A DNA stretch of 64,000 nucleotides. Source: Pelobates cultripes (lineage: Eukaryota > Chordata > Amphibia > Anura > Pelobatidae). A model generated the notes under the pieces. It worked only from the letters and a program-made list of their open reading frames with translations, did no database searches and was not told the DNA's origin. The DNA is taken from assembly GCA_933207985.1 (NCBI GenBank), contig OW240912.1:197563933-197627932 (forward strand), given 5' to 3'. Positions 42,741 to 54,250 of the stretch are shown here, one piece after another (positions within the stretch are counted from its first letter, which is position 1; the number at the start of each line of letters is the position of its first letter). The translations under genes were made by a program, and so were the position numbers.

Positions 42741-43603
42741 AAAATAGAGTATAGAGAGTTGTCATTAATGGTATATTTCCAAGCTTAGCAGTGGCTAAGG
42801 CCAGTAAGGTATTGTCATGCATGTAGAAGGGCATTAATTAATCGGGATGAGAATATAATTTTGCCTCTCTATAAACCGCTGGTAAGACCATATCTTGAAT
42901 ATGCTGTGCAATTTTGGGCACCCGTTCTAAAGAAGGATATTATAGCACTAGAAAGAGTGCAGAGACGGGATACAAAATTAACAAAAAGAATGGAACATTT
43001 TAGCTATGAAGAAAGGTTAACAAATTTAAACCTCTTTAGTTTAGAAAAACGTTGCCTCAGATGGGATATGATAACCTTATACAAATATATTCGTTGCCAA
43101 TACAAACCACTGTTTGGAAATCTATTCACAAACAGGACTTTAAATAGGACACGAGTTCATGCGTTTAGACTGGAAGAAAGAAGAATATTTAGTCTACGGC
43201 AAAGGAAAGGATTTTTTACCGTAAGAACAATAAGGATATGGAATTCTCTGCCGGAATAAGTGGTTTTATCAGAGTCCATACAGATGTTTAAACAGCAGCT
43301 AGATGCATACTTGCAAAAACAGAATATTCAAGGATATAATTTTTCAATGTAGAGGAAATGGTTCTTGATCCAAGGATTAATGTGACTGCCATTCTGGGGT
43401 CAAAAAGGATTTTTTCCCCAAGTTTGTTGCAAAATTGAAAGTGCTTCAAACTGGGTGTTTTTGCCTTCTTTGGATCAAGAACAAATGTGAGGAGGGCTGA
43501 ACTTGATGGTGTACCCCTCGTATGTTTTGTCATCTGCCTTGTCATCCACTTTATACGCCAATTGCTTACTGTGATGGTAGTTACTGTCACTGGGGATAGA
43601 AGA
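42741..43603 (+). mobile_element. CR1 LINE, right part and 3' tail (copy 2)
   Basis: Continues CR1 ORF2 after L1-A: 'RVVINGIF', then an open stretch 42861-43259 with 'YKPLVRPYLEYAVQFWAP', 'DIIALERVQRR.TKL', 'SYEERLTNLNLFSLEKRCLRWDMITLYKYI' and 'FFTVRTIRIWNSLPE', the typical CR1 C-terminal region. The 3' UTR from 43340 repeats 35097-35352 almost exactly and ends at GGGGATAGAAGA (43603). Confidence 0.88.
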
Positions 43604-43930
43604 CAGACACTATGTGTAGGTCCCCAGATTCCTTTTGTGTTTTGGTCACCCTGTGCCCATTATTGGTGCAGGGTATGTTGAATGTATTGCTTGTCTGTGC
43701 CTCTCTCCCACCCCCCTTTTCCTGTCCTATTGTTTCCCCAACAGGGCGTTGTCCCAGGGACACTGCCAGACAAGTTTAAACTAGCTGCTCTGTCACTTCT
43801 CAATCTCCCATCAGCCCTTGCTATTGTGTGACTCCACCCTTCCTTGTACTGGAGTACTCTATGCACCCTATTGTATGTAAATTAGGCTGTTGGGGGCTTA
43901 AAATATGTGTACTATGTATATTAAAGTGAG
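43604..43930. other. Unassigned spacer
   Basis: C/T-rich middle part, AT-rich end with a T run. No gene recognised. Confidence 0.4.
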
Positions 43931-45620
43931 TTGCTTTTTTTTCCCATTTGACAATTTTTATTTTGTTAGGTTGTAAAATCATGGGGGTACAGAAGAGAAA
44001 AGGGGAGGGGGGCAATAATGAGATCTGATACATACAGATTTTGTTAACATTGTGAAGATTCCTCACATTATTGGTTACATATTACGCAGCATATTGCCAA
44101 ATTAAATGACCCAGACCTGTGTTAGGCGTGAGGGTACGTCAGTGCTGCTGTAAGTTGTGTGCCTTCTCGTAGCTCAGTAGAGCCTCAAACAGGCGTTCCC
44201 TTTTTTGAAAGGGCCCTCAGTATATCCCTCTCCTGGTATTGACGTGGGGTTGTGTTGTTGTTAGTCCCGGGCTAATGAGCTAGATAGTTGTTTGTCATGG
44301 AGCATATCATACGTAAGGTTAGTAGGTAGTGAGAGATGAGTGTGGGGCGCTGGGTCTGTATGCACTCTTGGCTCAGCAGCTCAGGTACCTCATGGGCGGG
44401 TGACCTAATTGGGATGGGATGGGGTCTGTAAGGTACGGGGTTCAATATGTTAATGTATTGGGAAGATTTTGCAGTGGGTTTGAGTGTTATCCAATTTGCC
44501 AAGTGTAGTGATGCACAAGGTAAGATGTTCTCGCTGTCACTAGATTCTTAAAAGCCGAATGTTAAGTCTGGGTTTGTTTAGATTTCTTGTAAGTTAACAC
44601 TTTCCGACTTGACATTTTTTGTTTCGTTTTAGTGCATAGAGGATCCAGGAATACAGAAGGGAAGAAGGGAGGGGGTTATAGATGGATCCTGGAGTATACC
44701 CACATTGTTGATACATTGTTGTAAAATGTTAAGTAATACTTAGAGTTGTAACATATTACTTAGAGCGTTACAATTCCCTGCGTACCGTTTTTTGTGACAT
44801 TATGGTGCACCATAGGTTCTGTCGTCATAAGCCGAGCTTGGGGATTCATCAGTGAGAAACATGGTCTATGTGGTGTCCCGTAGCCTAGTAGTGCCCGTAG
44901 GGTCCACGTTCCCCACGTGGGAGATACTTTGCAAGACAGCATCAATATGCCTCAGTCTGAGTTGGTGAGGGCAGCGTATACCTGTTTTTCTGAAGTAGCC
45001 ATTGTCATTATCATTGTAGGGGTATTAGGAGGGAATGGGGGGAGGAGAGGGTGGAGAAGTATGGCACAGGTTGGGTGGTCATTAAGGTACAGTCCTTGTA
45101 TTAGGCTGGGAGTGGTTGGAGACACTGTGCCTCCAGTCAGGGGAGCTGTAGGTGTCTGCAATAAGGCTTTCCCGTGTGTCATGCTTTGGTGCTGTTTTGG
45201 TGTGTGTGTGGAGCACCATTTGTTCTGTGGGTGGTCCGCTGCTTGTTGGAGTGAGCATGTGGTGTGTGTTTGTGCATTAGGTCCGACAGGGTTTGTATTT
45301 GTTCCACATTTCTCATGCAGTGGGAGCTCTCAGCATTGTCTTTCTTGCCATTAGTTCGTAGTGTTCGTTTGTTTCTGCGGCTATGATGCATTGATCGATC
45401 GTAAGAGGGGATGTTTGTTTCCACCGTCTGCTGATGACTGTGAGAGCCGCAATGATGATGTGGTATAAGAGGTATCTCTGGCATTTTTCTATTTTTTTGT
45501 GGTAGTAGGAGAAGTAGAAATGTTTCAGGCAGGAAGGGCAGGTGTACCTTGGTGCAGCGTATAGCCAGGGCTGTTAACTTTTGCCAGTACTTTCTGAGCC
45601 CCGGGCAATACCACCAGGCA
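43931..45620 (-). mobile_element. L1/Tx1-type LINE 3' fragments, minus strand
   Basis: Minus-strand 45600-45250 encodes, across frames, 'WWYCPGLRKYWQKL' (end of the zinc knuckle), 'LLYHIIIAALTVISRRWK' and an 'EMWNKY' end, matching the C-terminus of L1-A ORF2. The following 3' UTR contains two tail-like ends with 'CTTCTGTA' and 'AATAAAAATTGTCAAAT' or similar, at 44650-44600 and 43995-43945, so two tandem or nested L1 tails are likely. Confidence 0.7.
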
Positions 45621-46365
45621 TATAGGTCGCGCTATAGGAACAAAGGGGTAATATATAAAGAAAATATATTTACGATAAATAAATGAAAATAATAGTCCCA
45701 ATACTGGTGTCTTATTTAATCAACCTGTAGAATGCTTGAATGTGAGGTGAATCCAATAAGTTGCTGAGTCTTCTGGTGCTGGAGATGTCTTGGCTCAATT
45801 GTAGATATGTGGATATATAAAAAGACAGATATACTCCAATAGTGCAGACTGCAAGTCGACAAGTGGAAAAGTAGGAAACAACAAGCAGATAATCCACTCA
45901 CCTATTCAAGAGCACGGACTAGCTCAAGTATTCGTAGCATTCAGTGGCGTCAATCCCCCACTGGTAGGATATGGATGGTGAAATTCTGAAGAGCTCCTCG
46001 GTATGTAGAGAGAAAAAAGGCGATATATAGTGCTCACTGAATATATGGAAAAGCAAATTGAATAAAAGAGGTAATATACTGCTCAATATGATGGCACAGG
46101 TGGTACTATCCCCACCTAGGATTCTTGGGCAGAAGCGTGCTCCAATATAATAGGTAACCAGGTGTAAAAACAAAAGATAAAATAATAAAAAGGTATATAA
46201 AGGCTAAAGAAAGGGCCAATATTCCTTTATTAATAGTAAAAATATATGTCAATATAAAAAACAGCCAACAGCCAAGCTGGTTACCTATTATATTGGAGCA
46301 CGCTTCTGCCCAAGAATCCTAGGTGGGGATAGTACCACCTGTGCCATCATATTGAGCAGTATATC
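45621..46365. repeat. Foldback-type repeat with perfect 88-bp inverted arms
   Basis: 46074-46161 and 46277-46364 are perfect reverse complements, separated by 115 bp of AT-rich sequence. The left flank (45621-46073) is AT-rich with no coding content. The right arm abuts gypsy D's truncated LTR. I cannot assign it to a named family. Confidence 0.8.
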
Positions 46366-46889
46366 ATCAGAGATGAGAGACTGGAACAGAAAGATGGTAA
46401 TCATAGTGAGGCAAGGCGAGGTCGGTGGGAAGGAGAAGCAGCAAAGTCAAAACGGTCCAAACTCAGCAACAGCTAAGAGAAACAGGAACAAGCTTGATTA
46501 TAGCGTATAGGAGCCACAATAATCTCGCAAAGGTACAGAGACAGGAAGTGGCTTATATAGGCCAAGAACCAGACACCTGACCAGACACAGCTGAAGAGAG
46601 TTGTCACTGATATCATTGCTTGTAGAGTCAAGGTTATCACATCTCAGGTAAATTTGCAAAAGGCAGGCTGGTGAACTGGTAAGGAAGAGGTTTAGCAGCA
46701 TTTAAACCAGGGTTTGAAACCCAGCAAAGTCAGTTTCTCACATCACCCCCACCTCTACAGGTGCAGCCTCTGGATGCCCTATTTCCTGGTTTAGCAGGGT
46801 ACTGTGCATTGAAAGACTGAAGATCAGGAGTGTGAATATTGTCCACTGGTTCCCACGATCTATCCTCCTCACCATAGCTTTTCCAATGA

Positions 46890-47212
46890 ACCAACTATTG
46901 AAGCTTGTTGCAGAAGATTCTGGAGTCAAGAATTTTTTCCACCTCGTATTCATCTTCACCATCAACCAGGACTGGTGGTGGGGCAGGCAGCGCTCGACCA
47001 GGGAAGGTATTTTCATGAAAAGGTTTAAGCAATGCAACGTGAAACACCTGATTTATTTTCATGGAATCTGGAAGTTGCAGATGGAAGATGACAGCATTGA
47101 TCTGAGCAATGATCTCAAAAGGTCCCATGAACTTTTGACCCAATTTATGAGAAGGAATCCTAAGCTTGAGATTCTTTGTTGACAGCCAAACCTCCAAAAG
47201 AGTCTCCTTCAA
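46890..47212 (-). pseudogene. pol: Gypsy D integrase C-terminus and chromodomain
   Basis: 'VWLSTKNLKLRIPSHKLGQKFMGPFEI' (GPY/F-like), 'FHVALLKPFHENTF' and a chromodomain start 'EDEYEVEKILDSRI', then a stop at 46895 and further chromodomain residues ('YGEEDRSWEP') in the continuing frame. Confidence 0.82.
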
Positions 47213-47419
47213 CAGTTCCTGGGAATCTCATTAGGCGGTTAACCGGTCGGAGACTGCAAGAATGGAAGTAGTAATTGGGAGACTCACTAGAAAGGTTGGA
47301 TGGTAACCATAATTGGCAAAAAATGGGCTCAGAGAAGTGGAGCAGTGTTGGGCATTGTTATAGGCAAACGCTGCCGTAGGTAGAAAATCCAGCCAGTCAT
47401 CCTGCAGGTAACTAATACA

Positions 47420-49980
47420 TTACCGCAAATATTGTTCTAAAGTCTGGTTGGTTCGCTCAGTCTGTCCATTACTTTGTGGATGAAAAGCTGATGACAGATT
47501 TACATTAATACCTAGAATAGAACATAAATATTTCCAAAAACGAGATGTAAACTGCACTCCCCTGTCAGAAATTATTTCATCAGGAACTCCATGCAAGCGA
47601 AATATTTCCTGAATAACTAGGTTAGCAGTCTGTTTAGCTGAATGGAGACCACAAGCTGGTATGAAATGACTAATTTTAGTTAACCAGTCCACAACAACAA
47701 TGTGGCAAAACCAGCCTCACCACTGTCCACTGGAGGAGCCTGGTTGCTCGCCTGCTCCCTTTAGACTATGGCCCGGCAGTTAAAACCTTTTATTTTCCCT
47801 GCAGAAAAGCGTATTCGTGCCTTTCTTCGGACTGTTAAAGCCATGCTACCCCAGATAGCTATGCCATGGAGCCCAGCCGTATACTGAAAGACTGTATGAA
47901 AGACTTTGGCTCCATGGCGATTGAACTGTATGTATGTGTGTTAAGACACCCCTGGTGTCTTTAAGGGAAACCACTGCTTAGTTAACCTTCCCCCTTCGCA
48001 ATATCAATAACTCCGTTTGCATAGACTGCGGGGGAAGCGGTAATCTCCCGAACAGAAATCCACGAATCGCCGCTAGCCGCCGAACAAGTATATCCACCAA
48101 GCGGCTTTCGGCTCCACCAATCAGTCTCTAGTCGTCAGTAATAAATCCCCCCAATAACGAGACTACGCTCTGCATTGAGGGTTCAAACAGGATCTGGCTT
48201 TACTGTGGGCTACCCGCCCGTATTTATGCAGGTCTCCCACTTAGTGGACACTCCCCTAGGGGACCAAATGGGAGACTGTAATGACAGATGGACATGGAGA
48301 CATTTCAGACATACAGGCACAAACCTTTCCCACAATACAATATGGTTTACTCCCCTCTGCCCTGGAGATAATTGAGAAGTAATTCAATTATCTCCAGGAC
48401 AAAGACAAATCGCCATCTTAAACAAAATACCAGAAAACACACAAAAATATATAATTTCACAACCACCGAACACTGCATTCGTATCACATATCCCCAGATA
48501 GCCTGGATCTGAGTGCATATTATTAGCGAATAGTGCTCAGATCCCATAAGCATAGTTCAATCGCCATGGAGTCAAAGTTCTTACAGTCTTTCGGTATGCG
48601 ATTGACTCCATGGGAAGGCTATCTGGGTTAAGTCTTTTTGTGTGATTCCAAACTCCCGAACGGCCGGTGTTCGCATGCTTTCGTCGATGGAGCAGGGCGA
48701 CCCGTTGTTTCATTGGTGTTCGGCAGAAAAAGTGTCCGTTTTTAGTTCCATGAAACCAATGCCAAACACCGCTGGTCTTTCGTGCGATCTAAAATGGCCG
48801 CTGCCTCGTGGTCGACATGCGAACGACGGCCACCCTGTATTCGGTTTTAATTGAGAAGTGTCTGCGGTTAACCACAACGTTCTAATTGGGATCAAGAGGT
48901 TAACCAGCAGCACACTTCTATCCTGGGTGGCCATCCATTCGGTAGGTTTGTTCGGTAAAAAGGGTCATTCGTATGCATGGGCTATGGAACCAGTCATTTA
49001 CACGAAAGGAGGGCAAAATAGACGAATCCACCATGACAGATGGTTCTGTCACAATGTGATCTGAGCGCCATCCGGTAATAATGTGCGCTCAGATCTAAGC
49101 TATCTGGGGATAGGTAGAATGTGTATGTTCTATGTGATAAATGTAACAGTATGTAATTTTATGTATTTTATTGTCCTTTGTCTGCCATGTGGCTAATGGA
49201 GTTTTGCCTCTGTCCTTGGAGATAATTGGATTACTTCCCAATTACCTCCAGGACAGAGAGGAGGGATTGTGATGCATTGTGGGAGTGTTTAAGGGTGTAT
49301 GTCTGTGATTGGTCAATGTCCAATATGTTTCCCAGTTTCCCATCTGGTCCCCCAGGGGAGTGTCCACCAGGTGGGAGACCTGCATAAAAGCCAGGCAGGT
49401 AGCCCCAGTAAATCAGTTCCTGCTTGACCCTCAAAACTAAGTGTCGTCTCGTTATTGGGGGAATTGGATTGTATGCTGATTGCCAGGAGTGTAAACTGAT
49501 TGTATGCTTTTCTTGTTCAGCTGTTTCCAGTATTCGTGTGTTTCCTGTTCGGGAGTTGGTGAATTCGTGTAGTTTGCAGTTCGGAAGATTGGTGCTTACA
49601 GTAGCTGTCGGTGCATCTGGAAAGGGGAATATCGCCTAAACAGTTTTTAACCTCTTGTATGCAAAACGGTCCGTTACAAACAAAAATGGTAGTATGTTCC
49701 TTAGAGGGAAGTAGTTCCACAATACAGTCCATGGATACGATCCCCAGGGACGATGAGGAATTGGAAGAGGCTGAAGCAAGCCAACAGGGGATGAGCGAGG
49801 AGTCTTATGTCTGGCAAATACATCACAAGAGGACACATACTTCCTAACATCCTCATAATATTTATGCCACCCAAACGATCGGGAAAGTAGTTCTTGTGTC
49901 TTTCGGTTTCCTGGATGACCTGCTGGTTTTGAGTCATGGTAGAGACGTAAAAACGTCCAGTCGCACTGATTCTGGAACAA
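47420..49980 (-). pseudogene. pol: Gypsy D integrase, split by an LTR-type insertion
   Basis: Right piece 49980-49684: '[25 protein letters not shown]' and 'CDVFARHKTPRS', a zinc-binding domain in which one His and one Cys are altered, then 'PHRPWGS'. Left piece 47695-47420: 'DWLTKISHFIPA', 'EIFRLHGVPDEIISDRGVQFTSRFW' (second Asp) and 'FHPQSNGQTERTNQTLEQYLR' (Glu). The pieces join exactly at the AACAA duplication flanking 47701-49678. Confidence 0.85.
47701..49678. mobile_element. LTR-type insertion (1978 bp) containing an inverted copy of itself
   Basis: Starts TGTGGCAAAACC, ends GGTCCGTTACA, flanked by AACAA (47696-47700 and 49679-49683). The ends match the solo LTR at 55408-56466 (TGTGGC...GTTACA). 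Inside, about 48000-48630 is an inverted, diverged copy of outer LTR sequence: the R/U5 block (CTTGACCCTC..AGTGTCGTCTCGTTATTGG, plus strand at 49420-49457) recurs inverted near 48165-48195, and the ATCCAATTATCTCCA-type hairpin and CAGATAGC blocks recur likewise. A CATAAAAGCC TATA-like site lies at 49383-49392. No coding region. Confidence 0.75.
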
Positions 49981-50224
49981 AGGTAACTCCTAAAAATCTA
50001 CTCTCCGGCAAGATGGTGGTCTTGGTTACTGTAGTATGGAGGGGGTCAGCTATCCTAGACAAGGCATCTGCCTTGCCATTTCTGGAACCAGGGTGGCATG
50101 AAATAAAAAAATGAAACCTGGAGAAAAATAGGGACCAGCATGCTTATCTGGCTGACAGTCTCTTAGCTGATTAGATACATTCAAGAATTTTGTGATCTGT
50201 GAGGACAGTAATTGGATGGCTGTC

Positions 50225-50408
50225 TCACTGCAAGAGATGTCTCCATTCGGTGAAGGCAGCTTTTATAGCCAAAAGATCTTTATTCCCTATGTCATCATTT
50301 ATTTCTGCTGGTAACATCTGACAGGAATAGAAGGCACTTGGATGTAACATCATCTTAGGTCCAGTCCTTTGAGACAGTATAGGCCAAACAGATGAATCAG
50401 AAGCATCT
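50225..50408 (-). pseudogene. pol: Gypsy D RNase H fragment
   Basis: 'DASDSSV' with the first Asp, 'LSQRTGPKMMLHPSAFYS' and 'NDDIGNKDLLAIKAAFTEWRHLL'. The domain is split from its upstream 'FTVEV' by the L2 tail at 50409-50588. Confidence 0.82.
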
Positions 50409-50588
50409 CCCCAATACCCCACCTCCTATAGTCTGTAAGCTCGTTTGAGCAGGGTCCTCTTCAACGTATTGTTCCTGTAAGTTTTCTTGTAATAGTCCTA
50501 TTTATTGTTACATCCCCCCCTCTCAAAATATTGTAAAGCGCTACGGAATCTGTTGGCGCTATATAAATGGCAATAATAATAATAATAA
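50409..50588 (+). mobile_element. L2 LINE 3' tail inserted in gypsy D
   Basis: CACCTCCTATAGTCTGTAAG, TTGAGCAGGGTCCTCTTCAA, TAAAGCGCTACGGAATCTGT, GGCGCTATATAAATGG and an AAT run. The flanking gypsy RNase H codons (GTAGAT / GCATCT region) join when the segment is removed. ATCT on both sides may be a short duplication. Confidence 0.85.
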
Positions 50589-50589
50589 T

Positions 50590-51599
50590 CTACCTCTACA
50601 GTGAATGGCAATTCTGGCTGAGGGTGTACCAGGATAGGGGCAGATGTAAACAGAGTCTTTAATCTGGAAAATGCAGTGTCAGCCTTATCGGACCACTGAA
50701 AAGGAGTCCCTTTATGGGTAAGTTCAGTGATCGGTGTAATAATGGCAGAGAAATTCTTAATGAAACGCCTGCAAACCCCACAAATCTCTGAATATCTTTT
50801 TCATTCTTGGGGATGAGCCAGTCCAGCACAGCTTTAATTTTACTTGCGTCCATGCTTAAACCTTTAGGATTTATTAAATACCCCAGGAATTGAATTTGTT
50901 CGTTCAAACTCACATTTTTCCAGTTTAATGTAGAGATGGTGGGTACGAAGGCGCTCAAGAACTGCAGACCTGGTTTCGGTGATCTTCAAGATGATCAGAA
51001 AATATCAGGACATCATCCAAATATGCCACAACAAACTGATCCAGGAGATCCCGTAGTACATCATTGATTAGATGCTGAAAAGTTGCAGGGGCATTACAAA
51101 GTCCAAATAGCATTACTAGATATTTGTAATGTCCGTACCTAGTTCTGAAAGCTGTTTTCCATTCATCATTTTGCCTTATGCGAACCAGATATTATGCCCC
51201 ACGTAGATTAAGCTTTGTAAATATTTTAGCTGAGCGAAGTCTCTCCAGAAGTTCAGGAATGAGAGGCAAGGAATAGCGGTTTTTAACAGTTATGTTATTA
51301 ATGTCCCTGTAATCGACACATGGCCGTAGACTGCCATCTTTCTTTTCTACAAAGAATATAGGAGCTCCTGCTGGAGAAGTAATTGGTTGAAAAAATTCTT
51401 TGGCAAGATTTTCTTGTAAGTATTCACAAAGTACTTTCAATTCAGGCTCAGAAAGGGAGTATATATGGCCAAATGGGATAGCAGCTCCAGGTAGCAGATC
51501 TATGGGGCAATCATAAGGCCTGTGAGGTGGAAGCTGATCAGCATTCTTCTTATCACAGACATCTGCAAAATCCCGATATTGCAGAGGAAGTTTAGTTAA
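50590..51599 (-). pseudogene. pol: Gypsy D reverse transcriptase and connection
   Basis: 'LPLQYRDFADVCDKKNADQLPPHRPYDCPIDL', 'SPAGAPIFFVEKKDGSLRPCVDYRDIN' and 'IFTKLNLRGA' (first catalytic Asp changed to Asn, then a stop near 51192), followed by degraded '[11 protein letters not shown]' and YLDD region at 51110-51000 and the thumb at 50958-50659 ('FLGYLINPKGLSMDASKIKAVLDW'). Confidence 0.85.
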
Positions 51600-52029
51600 G
51601 TTTGTAGCAGGGCCGGACTGGCCTACTGGGATACCGGGATATTTCCCGGTAGGCCGCCGACCCTGGGGCCGCTTTGACATGTGGCTGCACCCACAAGACT
51701 GGAAAATATTTATTTCCCGTTTATCCTTCAGGCCGCGGCTGTGCTTCTGCAGCTGATTGTCAGAAATTAGAGCCGCGAGCGCAAAGATTTTTCCTTCACC
51801 AGCCGCCGGATGTGAGCGGCATATGACGTCATATCCGGCGGCTGCGCAGCGGCGGTTCTACACTGCGCAGCAAAGCGGCGGCATCCCTTCCCTGCTTGTG
51901 CAGACCATCCATCACTATTGAGCTGAGCTGCCCTGTCGGCATCCTGACTTGAAGTACAGGTAGGAGTAAAGGGGCTTGGGGGATCTATTGTGTATTACAT
52001 TTGGGGAGTGCATTAGGGGGAAGCCTATT

Positions 52030-52990
52030 TAATACACTGCTGACCCCCCCTCAGGAAAATGAGGAGGGGGATTGGGGCACTATCTATAGGGGAGGGATTG
52101 GAGCACTATCTGTGAGGGGAATAAGGGTACTATATATGAGCAGGGGAATAAAGGGGAATATGAGGAGGGGGATTGGGGCACTATCTGTGGGGGAGGGATT
52201 GGGACACTATCTATGGGGGAGGAATTGGGGCACTATCTATGGGGGAGGGTTTGGGGCAATACTTATGAGGAGTGGGATTGGGGCACTATCTATGAGGAGG
52301 GGTTTGGGGTACTATATATGAATAGGGGGATTATGGCACTATCTACGAGGAGGGGGATTGGGGTACTATATATGAATAGGGGAATTGGGGTACTATATAT
52401 GAGGAGGGGGAATGGGGCACTATCTATGGGGGAGGGATTGGGGCAATACTTTTGAGGAGTGGGATTGGGGCACTATCTAGGAGGAGGGGGTTTGGGGCAC
52501 TATATGTGAGGAGGGGGTTTGGGGTACTATATATGAATAGGGGGATTAGGGCACTATCTATGAGGAGGGGAATTGGGGTACTATGTATGAGGAGGGGGAT
52601 TGGGGTACTGTATGAGGAGGGGGATTGGGGCACTGTCTATAAGGTGAGTGATTGGGGCAATATCTATGGGGGAGGGATTGGGGTACTATCTATGGGGAGG
52701 TGGACTGTAAGGTAGAATGTATACTATCTATGGGGTTAGGAGGAAAATTGAGTACTAGGAGGAGAATATAGTACTATCTACGGGGGAGAAGAGGTGAGTA
52801 GGTTACTTCTATGGGAGGGATTGGGTACTATCTATAGGGGAAGAGGAGGAACATAGGCTATTAACTATGGGGGGAAGGGAATGGGCTACTAACTACAGAG
52901 GGCAAAGACTATGCTTCTTCTACCTATGGGAACTAGGAGGGAAAAAACAGACTACAAACTATGGGGCAATAATGGGCTACTAGCTATTGC
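52030..52990 (+). repeat. Purine-rich minisatellite inside the hAT element
   Basis: About 29-38 bp units of the type GGGGCACTATCTATGAGGAGGGGGATT with variants (ACTATATATGAATAGGGG), roughly 25-30 copies that decay toward the right. The open frame on the plus strand is a repeat polymer. Confidence 0.85.
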
Positions 52991-53154
52991 AGATGGAAAT
53001 GCACTACAGACAATGAGGGATACAAATTGACCACTTCATTCACGCAGAGAGTCAGTGTCCACCATACACAAGAACACTTTGGCCCACTACACACTTCTGC
53101 ACCTTTACGCTCATCAAGACTCCAGACACATCCCTGCATTCACACACACAGACT

Positions 53155-53451
53155 CTCCACACACACACACACACACGTCACTACATTTAAACACATTGAC
53201 CTGCTCCATATATATGCACCTGTATCCACACAAACTACATACAAATATGGCCCTGCATATACACCCACACATAAAACTATCAATACAAATGTGCCCCTGC
53301 ATACACACAAATTGAATAAAAATACTGTGCACAAGCATTTGAGGTGGATCATAACGTTTCACATCTGGCTGGCGACTCAACCCCTTCTAATCTGCATTCA
53401 CACACCGACATTCCCCTGCACTCCACTATCCTGCTCCAGTTACTAATTTAT

Positions 53452-53490
<39 letters not shown>

Positions 53491-53515
53491 CACACTCACA
53501 CACACAAGCCTCAAT
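53155..53515. repeat. CA and TA microsatellites inside the hAT element
   Basis: CACACA runs at 53157-53176 and 53486-53506, and a TA run at 53459-53482, with CA-rich sequence between. Confidence 0.8.
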
Positions 53516-53581
53516 GACATGGGGCTGGCATAGATTTTTTCCAGGGCTGCTGTGTATCCCCAGTCCGGCCCTGGTTTGTAG

Positions 53582-53905
53582 CAACCATTTCATTAATTGT
53601 TGTGGCAACAGGTGTTGCCTTAGAGGGTTGACAATTAATTAACCAGTGTTCTGAAGGAAATGACAAAGTTCTAGTCTTCCAATCAATCTGTGGGTTATGC
53701 AGAGCAAGCCAGGGTATACCCAAAATCACTGAAAACTGTGTTGAGGAAATTAGGTGGAAAGATATAGACTCATGGTGATTCACTTCCAGAATCAATTTTA
53801 AGGGCACAGTCTCATGTGTAACCGGGCCTTATGTAAGTGGAGAACCGTCTACTGTTTCCATTAACACAGGTGAAGATTTAGGGATAGACTGAATTTTATT
53901 TCCTG
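53582..53905 (-). pseudogene. pol: Gypsy D protease region
   Basis: Minus-strand translation gives 'SSPVLMETVDGSPLT', a stop, 'HETVPLKLILEVNHHESISFHLISS', 'SVILGIPWLALHNPQIDWKTRTLSF': the C-terminal half of the gypsy protease and linker. The active-site DSG part is missing because the element is cut at about 53905. Confidence 0.8.
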
Positions 53906-54250
53906 CTGCAAATTTAATGGCTTTCATAGCTCTCTCGAAGTGGCCCCATGTGTGGAATTCTGAGGGTTGGTACTCGTCCGGTAATGCGGTGTGAGAACTG
54001 GCATCAGAGTCCTCAGAGCCATCTTGAAGGGCAGCCCGCGCGGCCTACGACGTAGAGGATGAATTTTGGCAGAAAAAGCTGAGCATTTCAGCTCTTGAGG
54101 TAGACTTCTTTGTTTTGGGTTGAGACATAGTTAGTTGGGGTGATGAGAGTGTTTCTGCTGGCTTAAATATCATTGATAATGGAGCCCATGTGCCGGAGCA
54201 AATTCCTAAGCGGCCATCTTGCTCGGCGGTCAGCCACGCCCCCCATGAGT
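53906..54250 (-). mobile_element. L1-type LINE 5' UTR and ORF1 start (fragment)
   Basis: Minus strand from 54243: GGGGGCGTGGCTGACCGCCG, GAGCAAGATGGCCGCTTAGG, then an ATG at about 54129 opening a short basic ORF start (MSQPKTKKSTSRAEML) that breaks at a stop near 54045. The GGCGTGGC...AAGATGGCCGC leader is typical of vertebrate L1/Tx1 5' ends. Joined at about 53905 to gypsy D. Confidence 0.5.

Larger units (their letters stand above)
51608..53573. mobile_element. Non-autonomous hAT-type transposon (1966 bp) in gypsy D
   Basis: Inverted ends CAGGGCCGGACTGG (51608-51621) and CCAGTCCGGCCCTG (53560-53573) and an 8-bp duplication GTTTGTAG (51600-51607 and 53574-53581), the hallmark of hAT elements. 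Removing it restores the host frame region. The interior is a purine-rich minisatellite (52000-53000) and CA/TA simple repeats; there is no transposase, so it depends on one in trans. Confidence 0.9.
46366..53905 (-). mobile_element. Chromodomain Ty3/gypsy retrotransposon D, decayed, with three insertions
   Basis: On the minus strand from right to left: protease (53905-53582), reverse transcriptase (51599-50600), RNase H (to 50225), integrase (49980-47420), chromodomain (47000-46900), polypurine-rich GGTGGGGGTGA and 3' LTR (46742-46366, TGTGAGAAACTGAC..., with a CCTATATAAGCC TATA box near 46553). Gag and the 5' LTR are missing. Insertions: hAT-like 51608-53573, L2 tail 50409-50588, LTR type 47701-49678. 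Many stops. A different chromovirus lineage from B/C. Confidence 0.88.

Noticed and set aside
52001..52715. Gly/Ile/Tyr-rich repeat protein on the plus strand
   Set aside because: Direct translation of the minisatellite inside the hAT element.
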